From Chryseobacterium vaccae (GTDB lineage Bacteria > Bacteroidota > Bacteroidia > Flavobacteriales > Weeksellaceae), in the NCBI RefSeq assembly GCF_009602705.1, contig NZ_VSWH01000001.1:744001-808000 (forward strand): a stretch of 64,000 nucleotides of DNA, read 5' to 3'. Shown here piece by piece: positions 16,186 through 25,118 of the stretch. The notes beneath the pieces were generated by a model. The model ran no database searches. It had not been told where the DNA came from and saw only the letters and a list, made by a program, of their open reading frames with translations. Position 1 is the stretch's first letter, and every line of letters begins with the position of its first letter. The position numbers were made by a program, and so were the translations under genes.

Positions 16186-16839
16186 TTGAAAACAACATTA
16201 ACAGAAGAAAATTATCTGAAGGCTTTGTTTCATTTAGTTGACAATGAAGGGAAAGTGACGATTAACGAACTCAGCAAATTTTTAAACGTAAAAATGCCGA
16301 GTGTGAATAACATGATGAAGAAATTCGCAGAGAAAAAATGGGTCATCTACGAAACCTATAAACCTTTACTCATCACAGAAAACGGAAAACGCGAAGCCGC
16401 CTTGGTAGTCCGAAAACACAGACTTACCGAAATGTTCCTGGTTAAGAAAATGAATTTCGGCTGGGAAAACGTTCACGAAATTGCCGAGCAGCTGGAACAT
16501 GTACATTCTCAGATCTTTTTTGATAAAATGGACGAAATTCTGGATTACCCGAAATTTGATCCACATGGAGAACCTATTCCGGATAAAGATGGAAACATTA
16601 TCGCACAGGACCTGCAGAAATTAAGCAGCTGTGAGGTTGGAGAAACAGCAATTTTCGCTTCGGTTACTCTTTCTGATGATGCTTTTTTAAGTTATTTGAA
16701 TGACAGAAAACTCCTCCTTAATACCAAAGTGAAGATTATTAAAATTGAAAACTTTGATAAATCGATGACCATAGAAATCGGTGGCAGAAAAGAAATTCTC
16801 AGCAAAAAGGCTACCGAAAAAATATTAATTAAAAAATAG
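16186..16839 (+). CDS. DtxR/MntR-family metal-dependent transcriptional regulator
   Basis: A 217-residue regulator. The N-terminal winged helix (LTEENYLKALFHLV, then VTINELSKFLNVKMPSVNNM) is followed by the dimerisation/metal domain with HRLTEMFLVKKM, EIAEQLEHVHS and DPHGEPIP, all DtxR-family landmarks. A C-terminal FeoA/SH3-like domain (about 150-217) is present. It should sense Mn2+ or Fe2+ and repress metal uptake. The start is TTG at 16186: there is no in-frame ATG before residue 36, which would remove the HTH. The TTG is followed by AAA, as in two other TTG-start genes of this window. Confidence 0.9.
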   Translation: MKTTLTEENYLKALFHLVDNEGKVTINELSKFLNVKMPSVNNMMKKFAEKKWVIYETYKPLLITENGKREAALVVRKHRLTEMFLVKKMNFGWENVHEIAEQLEHVHSQIFFDKMDEILDYPKFDPHGEPIPDKDGNIIAQDLQKLSSCEVGETAIFASVTLSDDAFLSYLNDRKLLLNTKVKIIKIENFDKSMTIEIGGRKEILSKKATEKILIKK

Positions 16840-17118
16840 TTTTTAGCCACTGATGCACTAATAAAAAAATCGCACATCAGTAGTTAAAAATCAAAAATCT
16901 GTCTAAAATTAATAATTTCTGGATGTTTATCCGAAGTCATTGAAACAGGTTTTAAAATTTCCTGAAAATCAACCTACAAAATTTTATCGTAGATAAAATC
17001 CTAGCGTCTTATACCCCGGCAGATAAAAAAATAATTGCGTCTTTTCGCAAAAAAAACAACAACTGTTAAAAAACGGTTAAACTCCTCTCAAAAAAACCTG
17101 AAAACCCTAAATTTCCCT
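16840..17118. other. Intergenic region with a dispersed repeat before the beta-lactamase
   Basis: No gene. ACTGATG/CATCAGT (about 16850-16882) forms a weak inverted repeat after the regulator. AAAATTTTATCGTAGATAAAATCCTAGCG (16978-17006) is a copy of a repeat also at 47753 and, diverged, 13311. Confidence 0.6.
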
Positions 17119-17126
17119 AGGTTTGC
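17119..17126 (+). promoter_or_regulatory. -7 element of the metallo-beta-lactamase promoter
   Basis: TAGGTTTG is an exact TAnnTTTG match 63 bases before the start codon. No TTG is seen at the expected -33 position, so the promoter may be moderate. Confidence 0.5.
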
Positions 17127-17188
17127 AAAACTTTCTGTTCAGAATAATCTTCTGACTAATACTGAAATTTTAATGATCCCCTGAAATT

Positions 17189-17908
17189 ATGAAAAAAAGC
17201 ATTCAGTTTTTTATCGTCTCCATGCTGTTAAGCCCTTTTGCAGGTGCTCAGGTAAGAGATTTTGTTATTGAGCCCCCTATAAAACCCAATCTTTATATTT
17301 ATAAAACTTTCGGTGTGTTTGGAGGGAAAGAATACTCTACCAATGCCATGTATCTTATTACAAAGAAAGGAGTTGTTCTGTTCGATGTTCCATGGCAGAA
17401 AACACAATATCAAAGCCTGATGGATACCATAAAAAAACGCCATAACCTGCCTGTTATTGCGGTATTTGCTACCCATTCACATGCAGACAGAGCCGGAGAC
17501 CTGAGTTTTTATAACAACAAAGGAATCAAAACCTATGCTACTGAAAAAACCAATGAACTACTGAAGAAAGAAGGAAAAGCAACATCGAACACCATTATAA
17601 AAACCGGAAAAACATACCGTATAGGAGGAGAAGAATTTGTAGTGGATTTTCTTGGAGAAGGACATACTGCTGATAATGTAGTGGTATGGTTTCCTAAATA
17701 CAACATACTGGATGGCGGATGTCTTGTTAAAAGTAAGGCAGCCACAGACCTAGGCTACACCGCAGAAGCCAACGTAGAGCAATGGCCTCATACGATGGAA
17801 AAACTGAAATCCAAATATTCCCAGGCTACTTTGATTGTTCCCGGGCATGATGAATGGAAAGGAGGCGGGCACGTAGAGCATACGCTGGAACTGTTGAATA
17901 AAAAATAA
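17189..17908 (+). CDS. bla: Subclass B1 metallo-beta-lactamase (IND/CGB-like)
   Basis: A 239-residue periplasmic zinc enzyme that hydrolyses beta-lactams, including carbapenems in this group. Signal peptide residues 1-20 (MKKSIQFFIVSMLLSPFAGA). All B1 zinc ligands are present: H96 and H98 in THSHADR, H159 in GEGHTADN for site 1; D100, C178 in DGGCLVK and H220 in VPGHDEW for site 2. The sequence is very close to what I know of the chromosomal IND and CGB enzymes of Chryseobacterium indologenes and C. gleum; which allele group cannot be settled without alignment. The residue between H98 and D100 is Ala. It stands alone with its own promoter and terminator, no integron or IS nearby, so it looks intrinsic rather than acquired. 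Confidence 0.95.
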   Translation: MKKSIQFFIVSMLLSPFAGAQVRDFVIEPPIKPNLYIYKTFGVFGGKEYSTNAMYLITKKGVVLFDVPWQKTQYQSLMDTIKKRHNLPVIAVFATHSHADRAGDLSFYNNKGIKTYATEKTNELLKKEGKATSNTIIKTGKTYRIGGEEFVVDFLGEGHTADNVVVWFPKYNILDGGCLVKSKAATDLGYTAEANVEQWPHTMEKLKSKYSQATLIVPGHDEWKGGGHVEHTLELLNKK

Positions 17909-17912
17909 ATTA

Positions 17913-17947
17913 GAAAGGCCTGCAATCTCTGTCAGGTCTTTTTTTAT
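17913..17947 (+). terminator. Intrinsic terminator of bla
   Basis: GGCCTG and CAGGTC form a short stem (one G-T pair) around a 9-10-base loop, followed by TTTTTTT. Confidence 0.7.
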
Positions 17948-17971
17948 ATCCCAAAATTCATCAATATGAGT

Positions 17972-18010
17972 ATATAAAAAAATCCCGGACTTTTTAATCC
18001 GGGATCTGTA
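17972..18010 (-). terminator. Intrinsic terminator of the T6SS gene trio
   Basis: ATCCCGGA (17982-17989) and TCCGGGAT (17998-18005) form a perfect 8-bp stem; on the minus strand it is followed by TTTTTTATATA. It lies 22 bases after the tssK stop codon. Confidence 0.88.
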
Positions 18011-18027
18011 TTTTTCAAATGTTTTTA

Positions 18028-19167
18028 TTAATCTAAAACACTCCAGCCTCTCTTTGGGTTGTTATTGGAGGATACTTCCTGCTCATTAACAATGATATTT
18101 TCTTTCTTCTGACCGATATAATCCAGTTCGCTCAGTTTAGAGAAAATGGTTTCAAGGCTTCTTAACATCTGCTGGATATAAAGAAGCGGCTCGCCGCAGT
18201 TGTGGTGGTCATAATTGGTTTCTGCTACAATAGAAAGCTGGTTCAGTAAAGTATGAGGGGCAATTTCACTCCATTCTAAGCTGTAGTTCAGCATTTCTTC
18301 CAGTTCGGCAGGTACCAGAATCTGGGTTGCATTGTACAGATGAAGAGCTAATTTAGCAAATACTTCAATCAGAAATACCGGCGGCTGCCAAGGAATAACA
18401 TTTCTGAACTGGAAATAAACATCACCAAAAGTATTTACCATCGTTGTACACAGATATTTTACATTCTGTGCCAGTGCTGTATTCTGGTTCTTATGGGATG
18501 CCTTCTGGATGATTTTGAATGCATACTGCTGAAGGTTTCCGATAGACTTAGCAAAACTGCTGTAATAATCTACTAAAGCCGGATGACTTTGAATAGATGT
18601 ACACGGCGGAATAAAATTAGAGTCTACCTGTGCAATATTGGCTCTCAGATCCACTTTTCCAATAATCAGGTAATTTCCTCCTGAATAACTGCTGTTCAGT
18701 GAAGTTACCGGAAGCAACTCTATAAAATGATTAGGTTGTGCATTCGGGTGGCGCGGCGGAATTTCTTCCGGGTCAATATCTCCGAAAGGTACCTTATCAA
18801 AAGGGTTTACAGAGATCAGAATGTAATATTCTCCATCTGCCTGCTCCTCATTCATTGATTTTGCAAGTGACTTCACACTCACTCTCCTATCATTCAGATC
18901 AATACGATACCCGGCCATTGTAATAGCGCTGCAGTGTTTAATCACCAGCTGTACATCATTTGTTGCCGTATTGTGAACATCAAAAATGGTTTTATCCGTA
19001 TATTCTTTAGAGATAGGTAAAAGCCCGTAATTATAGGTGGAAATTCCCAATGAATTGGAATCTCTGATGGTGTCAATTAAAAAATTATCCTGATCATTAA
19101 GGTGTCTCTGGGATACTTTCATCCCGTCTACCCAGTTGATCGCAAAATGTTTGATAGGTTGTATCAT
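18028..19167 (-). CDS. tssK: Type VI secretion baseplate subunit TssK (Bacteroidota type)
   Basis: A 379-residue protein. The N-terminus INWVDGMKVSQRHLNDQDNFL matches the TssK opening in which a W-x-EGM core is followed by PQHFQ-like residues, here SQRHLN as in the Bacteroidota subfamily iii. The later segment PPCTSIQSHPALVDYY corresponds to the conserved TssK middle region. TssK links the baseplate wedge (TssE/F/G) to the membrane complex. It is the last of three co-directional genes with tssN and tssG; 27 bp separate it from tssN. Full length, no frameshift. Confidence 0.88.
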   Translation of the reverse strand: MIQPIKHFAINWVDGMKVSQRHLNDQDNFLIDTIRDSNSLGISTYNYGLLPISKEYTDKTIFDVHNTATNDVQLVIKHCSAITMAGYRIDLNDRRVSVKSLAKSMNEEQADGEYYILISVNPFDKVPFGDIDPEEIPPRHPNAQPNHFIELLPVTSLNSSYSGGNYLIIGKVDLRANIAQVDSNFIPPCTSIQSHPALVDYYSSFAKSIGNLQQYAFKIIQKASHKNQNTALAQNVKYLCTTMVNTFGDVYFQFRNVIPWQPPVFLIEVFAKLALHLYNATQILVPAELEEMLNYSLEWSEIAPHTLLNQLSIVAETNYDHHNCGEPLLYIQQMLRSLETIFSKLSELDYIGQKKENIIVNEQEVSSNNNPKRGWSVLD

Positions 19168-19194
19168 AGTTAATACTTTTTAAATTTTCTGTGA

Positions 19195-20097
19195 TTATGA
19201 TCTTCTTATAACGCCTTCTTCCTCGTGCTGGATAACTCTTTTACAAATCACCACTTCATTTTCTGAAATGCCGTTCGTAGTGATATCCTGGTCGAAATCA
19301 ATATATTTTCTAAAGCTGAAAAACGACTTTTTAGTGTAAAAAATCCAATAATATGGTTCTTTTTCAACATCGGAGAGGTGGATGATAGAACCTGGATTTT
19401 TATGGTTGTAATCATCTACAACCCTGTAGAACCAGTCTCCAAAAGTAATTCCCGTGGGAAGTGTTTTGGCTTTAATTCTAAAACGGTTGGCATCTTCTAA
19501 GTTTTTGCTTAATTCCACATTCAGAACCATTAAACGGTCAAAGTCAGCTCCTTCAAAATCCGGAAGTCTCTGATCCGGTGAATATTTCCATGTTTTATAA
19601 ATATCGAAAGGAATACTGATAAACTGAATATAACAGTAATAAAATACCATAGGAACCACAAAAATTGCCATACTTGTAGCAGACATCACTGCATTTCCAT
19701 TCCCTTTATTGATCAAGTTGAAAATCAGGGTAAACAAATATCCTCCGAAGGCAATACATGTTAATGAAAGAATCGACTCAAATAAAATACTCATTCCTAC
19801 AGAATCAATATGCTTTCTGAAATATCTGTGCATTAAATTCACATGAATAATACCCAAAATAAGGAAAATCACCTGTGCAATAAGATACCAGTACGGATTA
19901 AAAAGATTTCCCGCAAATCCGAAAATTCCGGGAAGAGCCAGACATAAACTGCACAGAAGAACGTATACAATAATTACTTTAATTTTGATAGCAGGTTTGT
20001 TTCTTCTGATCACCCCGAGTATGGACATCATAATAACTGCTATTAAAGGCATTAATATATACCTTAAAAAAATACCTTTTACTGAAGAAATTTCCAT
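19195..20097 (-). CDS. tssN: Type VI secretion membrane protein TssN
   Basis: A 300-residue protein with about five transmembrane helices in residues 8-175 and a soluble C-terminal domain (about 176-300; GITFGDWFYRVVDDYNHKNP). This architecture and sequence fit TssN, a component unique to Bacteroidota T6SS (subfamily iii), where TssN-TssR proteins are thought to replace the TssJ-L-M membrane complex. It sits between tssG and tssK. The assignment is from recalled family features; a profile search would confirm it. Confidence 0.85.
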   Translation of the reverse strand: MEISSVKGIFLRYILMPLIAVIMMSILGVIRRNKPAIKIKVIIVYVLLCSLCLALPGIFGFAGNLFNPYWYLIAQVIFLILGIIHVNLMHRYFRKHIDSVGMSILFESILSLTCIAFGGYLFTLIFNLINKGNGNAVMSATSMAIFVVPMVFYYCYIQFISIPFDIYKTWKYSPDQRLPDFEGADFDRLMVLNVELSKNLEDANRFRIKAKTLPTGITFGDWFYRVVDDYNHKNPGSIIHLSDVEKEPYYWIFYTKKSFFSFRKYIDFDQDITTNGISENEVVICKRVIQHEEEGVIRRS

Positions 20098-20151
20098 TTG
20101 TTTCTTTTCGAATTTATACTTTGTTGGTAGTTGTAAATATAATAAATTATT

Positions 20152-21093
20152 TTAGAGGAATGTAGAGTATCCGAGACGGCTGGCGTTTCTTTCATTATCT
20201 TCCAGACAGAATGAATATTCCTGTTTCTCTGTAATGAAATTTTCTTCCACATCTACGGTTACAGGAAGAAAATAATCATAAAGGGCTTGCAGTACTTTCC
20301 TGAACGGGTTGCCAGGAATATATTTTTCCATTTCATGATAAGGAATCGGGCCTATATTCACCACCCAGTTCCTTTGCCCGTCCATATGTTTTCCGCTCGG
20401 AATATACGTTACTCCTAACCTGGAATTCCCCAATAACATAGAATCATCATTTTTCTCAATCTTGTCTATGATGTTAGGCGTAAAAGTAACTTCTACCGGA
20501 ACCTGAAGAAAAGCTGTCATACATCTTTCAAACCATCTCTTATCACCTCTTATCTGATGGAAAAACGGCAGGATATGAATGAAAATATAGGCATTCTGCT
20601 GGTCAAGCATTCTCACCAGAGGCCATAGTTCACTCACTGTTTCCAACAATGCATCAGTATTGCTGGTGATATCAAACTCAGATTCTTTCAGCAATGCGCT
20701 GATCTCCGTAAAAAATATTTCCAGCTCAAAAGGCTTGAAAAACTTACGGGCATCATCTTCTACTCTTTTCTGTTTACGGATCTCACGGACTACCGTATCC
20801 ACATTCTTTCGGGAAGCTCCCAATGAAGGTGGATGAAACAACCCTTCAGGAAGGTAATCATACACGCCTTCCCTATAGGTTTCTATCGTAAATACTTCCT
20901 CATCAAATCCTAAATAACTGCTTGAAATACTTTTAATGTCTTTCAGGTAAGCACGGTCGTTAATCCCAATCCGTTCAATAAATATATTGCTTACCGCGCG
21001 ATGGTATTTCAAAAGGTTTACAGCCACTGCTTCTGCTTTAAAGTCCGTCTGCAGCTTATTGTAATTCATGTCTACAATATTATTCTCATACAT
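20152..21093 (-). CDS. tssG: Type VI secretion baseplate subunit TssG-like
   Basis: A 313-residue protein. The C-terminal half carries the TssG landmarks: a FERCMTAFLQVPVEVTF segment, LLGNSRLGVTYI, NIGPIPYHEMEKYIPGNP in the position of the GPL...LPG block, and the ending ASRLGYSTFL like the RLGWSTWL end of proteobacterial TssG. It forms the baseplate wedge with TssF and TssE. It is the first gene of the trio. The N-terminal third is not well recognised, typical for divergent Bacteroidota members. Confidence 0.78.
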   Translation of the reverse strand: MYENNIVDMNYNKLQTDFKAEAVAVNLLKYHRAVSNIFIERIGINDRAYLKDIKSISSSYLGFDEEVFTIETYREGVYDYLPEGLFHPPSLGASRKNVDTVVREIRKQKRVEDDARKFFKPFELEIFFTEISALLKESEFDITSNTDALLETVSELWPLVRMLDQQNAYIFIHILPFFHQIRGDKRWFERCMTAFLQVPVEVTFTPNIIDKIEKNDDSMLLGNSRLGVTYIPSGKHMDGQRNWVVNIGPIPYHEMEKYIPGNPFRKVLQALYDYFLPVTVDVEENFITEKQEYSFCLEDNERNASRLGYSTFL

Positions 21094-21437
21094 AGTGTTT
21101 CCTGTGATTATGACTGGTAAAGATAATATATCTCGTAAGTTTGAAAAAATATTTTCCCAATAATTTTATTCTAAAAATACTAATTTATTGACATTAAACG
21201 GAATAATCTGTAACAAAATCCGTAAAAATACGGTATACAGCTTCTGAACAAACCTTTAGCACAAACCATTTCAATGAATTTTCAAACTGATAGTGAACAG
21301 TTTAAGCAGTAAAAATTCACACTGATAAAACAGATCATATGTGATATGCATTCCCTTTTTTATTTAGATTAAATTTTATTAACATTCTTCCGGGGAATAA
21401 TCAGGAACTATTTAATGGTCAATTCGAAAGCGGGCCG
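21094..21437. other. Intergenic region between divergent tssG and nuclease genes
   Basis: No gene. TATCTTTA on the minus strand (21118-21125), one base off TAnnTTTG, is the best candidate -7 element for tssG. A small CCGTA/TACGG hairpin lies at 21219-21232. A plus-strand TAAGTTTG at 21136-21143 has no gene close enough to use it. Confidence 0.4.
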
Positions 21438-21445
21438 TATCTTTG
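21438..21445 (+). promoter_or_regulatory. -7 element of the S1/P1 nuclease promoter
   Basis: TATCTTTG is an exact match, placing transcription start near 21451. This is downstream of the ATG at 21415 and so excludes that codon as the start, supporting the ATG at 21469. Confidence 0.65.
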
Positions 21446-21468
21446 CAGCTTGTAAAATGTTATTTATA

Positions 21469-22260
21469 ATGAAAAGTATTTATTCTAAAATTCTGATTTT
21501 AGCATTCATCTCCTCTTCACTTTATTCTTATGCATGGGGACTTACAGGACACAGAGTTATCGCAGAGATTGCAGAAAACCACCTGTCGGGGAAAACAAGA
21601 AGGGAGATCAAAAAAATAATGGGCAAAGAAAGACTGGCGTACTGGGCCAACTGGCCGGATTTCATTAAGTCTGATACTACAGGTGTTTGGAAACAGGCTT
21701 CATCATGGCATTATGTAAATATCGATCCGCAGGTTGATTTTAAAGCATTTGACCAAAACTTAAAGCTTCAGGCAGGTCCAAGTCTTTACACCCAGATCAA
21801 CACCTTATCCAGCCAGATTAAAGATGCTAAAACTTCTGAAAAAGACAGAAAAATTGCCTTGATTTTCCTGATCCACATCATGGGAGACCTTGCACAGCCT
21901 CTGCACGTAGGAAGAGCCGAAGATCTTGGTGGAAATAAAATTAATGTAACGTATTTTGGAGACAAAACCAATCTTCACTCTGTATGGGATGGAAAGCTTG
22001 TAGATTCTCAGAAATACAGCTATACAGAATATGCAAAACTTTTAGACATCAAATCTAAGGATGAAGTAAAACAAATCCAAACCGGAACTGTAGAAGACTG
22101 GCTGTATGATTCTCATAAAATCGCCAACAAAATCTATGCACAGACGCCGGATGGCTCAAAATTATCTTACGACTACCAGTATAAATTCAATGATACAATG
22201 GAAAGACAGCTTCTGTACGGTGGATTAAGACTGGCTAAACTATTGAATGAGTTGTTTTAA
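21469..22260 (+). CDS. Secreted S1/P1-type nuclease
   Basis: A 263-residue zinc-dependent nuclease that degrades single-stranded DNA/RNA and 3'-nucleotides. Residues 1-22 or so are a signal peptide; the mature protein begins W-G-L-T-G-H, and in S1/P1 nucleases the mature N-terminal Trp itself binds zinc. Other ligands are visible: D in YWANWPDFI, H in SSWHYVNID, H and D in FLIHIMGDLAQPLHVG, and H/D in LHSVWDGKL. The set looks complete. The start at 21469 was preferred over 21415 because the signal peptide begins there and a promoter -7 element lies between the two. Monocistronic with a terminator. Confidence 0.92.
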   Translation: MKSIYSKILILAFISSSLYSYAWGLTGHRVIAEIAENHLSGKTRREIKKIMGKERLAYWANWPDFIKSDTTGVWKQASSWHYVNIDPQVDFKAFDQNLKLQAGPSLYTQINTLSSQIKDAKTSEKDRKIALIFLIHIMGDLAQPLHVGRAEDLGGNKINVTYFGDKTNLHSVWDGKLVDSQKYSYTEYAKLLDIKSKDEVKQIQTGTVEDWLYDSHKIANKIYAQTPDGSKLSYDYQYKFNDTMERQLLYGGLRLAKLLNELF

Positions 22261-22325
22261 TGGCTGCTGGCTCAAAATAAAATCATAAAAAGAATTTTTA
22301 ATTTTTAATTATTTATTCTTCACTA

Positions 22326-22356
22326 TAAAAGCGGGACTTCGGTTTCGCTTTTTTCG
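22326..22356 (+). terminator. Intrinsic terminator with UUCG tetraloop
   Basis: AAAGCGGGAC (22328-22337) pairs with GTTTCGCTTT (22342-22351) with two G-U pairs around a TTCG loop closed by C-G, an especially stable tetraloop, followed by T residues. Confidence 0.85.
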
Positions 22357-22572
22357 TTTATATATCTTTTCTAAAAAAAATTAAATTAAAAACAAAAGAA
22401 CAATCAATTAAAGAAATATAAAAAAATGTGATTTTTATAAATAGAAATTCTCACTTTCAGGAAAATTATAGAATAAAACACATAACATATTGTAAATCAA
22501 TATTTAAACAAACTCAAAAAGTCTTTTTGTATATGTTTTTTATATAAATTTGAATACTAAATATTTAAATCG
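22357..22572. promoter_or_regulatory. AT-rich upstream region of the sugar dehydrogenase with -7 element
   Basis: TAAATTTG at 22545-22552 matches the -7 consensus, 20 bases before the start codon. A TTTTTG at 22524-22529 is closer than the usual spacing (about 15 bp). The rest is strongly AT-rich without genes. Confidence 0.5.
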
Positions 22573-23940
22573 ATGATAAAAATTTTTACGTTCGCCATTG
22601 CTGTATTTATTAATATTCAAGTTTTTGCCCAAACAAACGACTATTCCGTAAGAGAAGTTAAAAGCGGGTTATATATTCCTTGGGAAATGGTGAGTGCGCC
22701 TGATGGCAGCATCTGGTTCACGCAAAGACACGGTGCCATTTCGAGACTCAATCCGGTTACCGGTGAAATGAAGCAGCTTATCTTTGAACAGGGCGTGTCT
22801 ATCAATAATGGTGAAGGAGGAATGCTTGGTTTAGCCCTGCATCCCGATTTTCCTAATATCCCGGAAGTATTCTGCTCTTACAATTATCTGCTTAATGGAA
22901 ATGATTATCGTGAAAAATTAGTGGTATATGAATATAATCCGGTTACAGATGTACTTACCTTTAAAAGATTGATAAAAGATAGTATTGAGGCTAATGTCAT
23001 TCACAATGGCAGCCGTTTGCTCATTAGCAATAATAAACTGTATATGACTACAGGTGATGCAAATGATCTGAGCTTTCCTCAGAATACAGCATCACTCAAC
23101 GGTAAAATTCTACGCTATAACCTTGACGGGAGTATCCCCAGCGATAATCCTATACCCGGATCAGCCGTATGGAGTTTTGGGCATCGCAATCCGCAAGGAC
23201 TGGCTATGATGGGCACTAAACTCGTTAGCAGTGAGCACGGTCCTAGCAACGATGACGAGATCAACATCATAGAAGCCGGCAGGAACTATGGCTGGCCCAA
23301 CGTTGAAGGCTATTGCAATTTACCTGCAGAGGCCACTTTTTGCAACGCCAACAATGTTTATGAACCGGCCAAATCCTGGACCCCAACGATTGCCGTATGC
23401 GGTATTGAGTTTTATACTCACCCGCTCTTCCCGCAGTGGCAAAATAAATTACTCCTGGCTTCACTGAAAAATCAGGCCTTATATGTACTGACTTTCAATG
23501 CTGATCAAAACGCTGTCATTTCACAAGTGGATATACCTGAGGTAAGTTTTGGAAGAATAAGAGATGTGATGGCTGCCCCTAATGGGAAAATATATGTCAG
23601 TACCAGTAACTCCAACAATGTGAACAACAAGATTGATAAAATTTATGAAATATATGACCCTACACCCACCAGCCTGGGTACAGGAGAAACAATTTCCTTT
23701 AAAAATAATTGGGTAGCAACCCCTGTTCCTGCCAATAATACGATCACGATACAAAACAAATTGAATCATGCCACTGCAGAGATTGATCTGGTTGATATAA
23801 GCGGAAAGCTCATTAAACAAGTACATTTTCAAGGAAAACAAATGCAGATAGATATTAGTAGTCTGGCAGCTGGATTCTATTATTTGAAGATTAAGGAAAA
23901 AGGTTCTGTATCACAAGTTTTAAAAATTCAGAAGTTATAA
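22573..23940 (+). CDS. PQQ-type sugar (glucose/sorbosone) dehydrogenase with T9SS C-terminal sorting domain
   Basis: A 455-residue secreted enzyme. Signal peptide 1-19. Residues about 25-365 form a six-bladed propeller of the soluble glucose dehydrogenase (GSDH) family: EGGMLGLALHPDF, VIHNGSRL, the YMTTGDAND segment, AVWSFGHRNPQGLAM and SSEHGPSNDDEINII are family hallmarks; the His in HNG and GHRNPQG are around the PQQ/active site. The last 75 residues (PVPANNTITI, DISGKLIKQV, LAAGFYYLKI) form a type A T9SS sorting domain, so the protein is exported across the outer membrane. Base composition is visibly less AT-rich than its neighbours, which could mean transfer or simply selection. Aldose sugar dehydrogenase activity is inferred. 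Confidence 0.9.
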   Translation: MIKIFTFAIAVFINIQVFAQTNDYSVREVKSGLYIPWEMVSAPDGSIWFTQRHGAISRLNPVTGEMKQLIFEQGVSINNGEGGMLGLALHPDFPNIPEVFCSYNYLLNGNDYREKLVVYEYNPVTDVLTFKRLIKDSIEANVIHNGSRLLISNNKLYMTTGDANDLSFPQNTASLNGKILRYNLDGSIPSDNPIPGSAVWSFGHRNPQGLAMMGTKLVSSEHGPSNDDEINIIEAGRNYGWPNVEGYCNLPAEATFCNANNVYEPAKSWTPTIAVCGIEFYTHPLFPQWQNKLLLASLKNQALYVLTFNADQNAVISQVDIPEVSFGRIRDVMAAPNGKIYVSTSNSNNVNNKIDKIYEIYDPTPTSLGTGETISFKNNWVATPVPANNTITIQNKLNHATAEIDLVDISGKLIKQVHFQGKQMQIDISSLAAGFYYLKIKEKGSVSQVLKIQKL

Positions 23941-24091
23941 AATCATTGCAAGCCGCATCCATTTCTAAAAGCCTGAAATCTGATGTATCCCATAATACCC
24001 CATAAATTTAAAAAATAATTAAAACTGGTGTAACCTTTTTACCACTTCATACGTATAATATATAGTAACTCTTTTTTGAGGATAAAAATAG

Positions 24092-24958
24092 ATGAGACAA
24101 TTAAAAATCACTAAGCAGGTTACCAACAGGGAAACTGCTTCATTAGACAAGTATTTGCAGGAAATTGGTAAAGTGGAACTGATCACTGCGGACGAAGAAG
24201 TAGAATTGGCACAAAGAATACGTGCAGGCGACAGAGCAGCACTGGAGAAATTAATCAAAGCCAACCTTCGTTTCGTAGTTTCCGTATCCAAACAATACCA
24301 AAATCAAGGTCTTTCTTTACCCGATTTGATCAATGAAGGTAATTTAGGATTGATGAAAGCAGCAAAAAGGTACGATGAAACTAGAGGTTTCAAATTTATC
24401 TCTTACGCGGTTTGGTGGATTCGTCAGTCAATTTTGCAGGCGTTAGCAGAACAATCCAGAATTGTAAGGCTTCCGTTGAACAAAATCGGCTCCATCAATA
24501 AAATCAACAAAGCATACGCTCACCTTGAGCAGGAAAATGAAAGACCACCTTCTCCGGAAGAATTGGCTGAAGTTCTTGACATGAGTGAAGAGGATATTAA
24601 AGAATCAATGAAAAACTCCGGAAGACACCTGTCTATGGATGCGCCTTTAGTAGAAGGTGAAGATTCTAATCTTTATGATGTTTTACGTTCAGGAGAATCT
24701 CCAAGCCCGGACAAAGACCTGATGCTTGAATCTCTTCAGATTGAAATTGAAAGAGCACTGAATACTCTTACTCCGAGAGAAGCTGATTTAGTAAGACTTT
24801 ATTTCGGACTGAACGGAAAACATCCGATGACTTTAGAAGAAATCGGGGAAACTTTCGATCTTACAAGAGAGAGAGTTCGTCAGATCAAAGAAAAAGCGAT
24901 CAAGAGACTAAAACATAATACCAGAAGTAAGATCTTAAAATCTTATTTAGGTAAATAA
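24092..24958 (+). CDS. rpoD: Primary RNA polymerase sigma factor (SigA/RpoD, Bacteroidota type)
   Basis: A 288-residue housekeeping sigma factor. It lacks region 1.1 and the non-conserved insert of proteobacterial RpoD, as in Bacteroides and Flavobacterium. Region 1.2 lies at about 15-48, region 2 is conserved ([31 protein letters not shown], then [13 protein letters not shown]), region 3 follows, and region 4.2 ends with [20 protein letters not shown]. This sigma recognises the -33 TTG / -7 TAnnTTTG promoters seen throughout the window. Monocistronic with a strong terminator. It appears intact. Confidence 0.98.
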   Translation: MRQLKITKQVTNRETASLDKYLQEIGKVELITADEEVELAQRIRAGDRAALEKLIKANLRFVVSVSKQYQNQGLSLPDLINEGNLGLMKAAKRYDETRGFKFISYAVWWIRQSILQALAEQSRIVRLPLNKIGSINKINKAYAHLEQENERPPSPEELAEVLDMSEEDIKESMKNSGRHLSMDAPLVEGEDSNLYDVLRSGESPSPDKDLMLESLQIEIERALNTLTPREADLVRLYFGLNGKHPMTLEEIGETFDLTRERVRQIKEKAIKRLKHNTRSKILKSYLGK

Positions 24959-24977
24959 TTTTAACGTAACAACGTAT

Positions 24978-25013
24978 TCAACGGAGTCTGTTTTCAGGCT
25001 CCGTTTTTTTTGT
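24978..25013 (+). terminator. Intrinsic terminator of rpoD
   Basis: ACGGAGTCT (24981-24989) and AGGCTCCGT (24996-25004) form a 9-bp stem with one G-T pair, followed by eight or more T. Confidence 0.9.
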
Positions 25014-25118
25014 AACAAATACCTGCTTAATATCAACTAATAGAAAAATTAAAGTTTCGATAAGATGAAATAAGATCTTCATCAGAGAACAGCTCTCATT
25101 CACCAAATACAAATTACT

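Noticed and set aside
17189..17908. Recently acquired resistance gene
   Set aside because: No IS, integron or plasmid signature and the enzyme type is chromosomal in this genus.
21415..21468. Upstream ATG of the S1/P1 nuclease
   Set aside because: It adds 18 residues before a clean signal peptide and lies upstream of an exact -7 promoter element.
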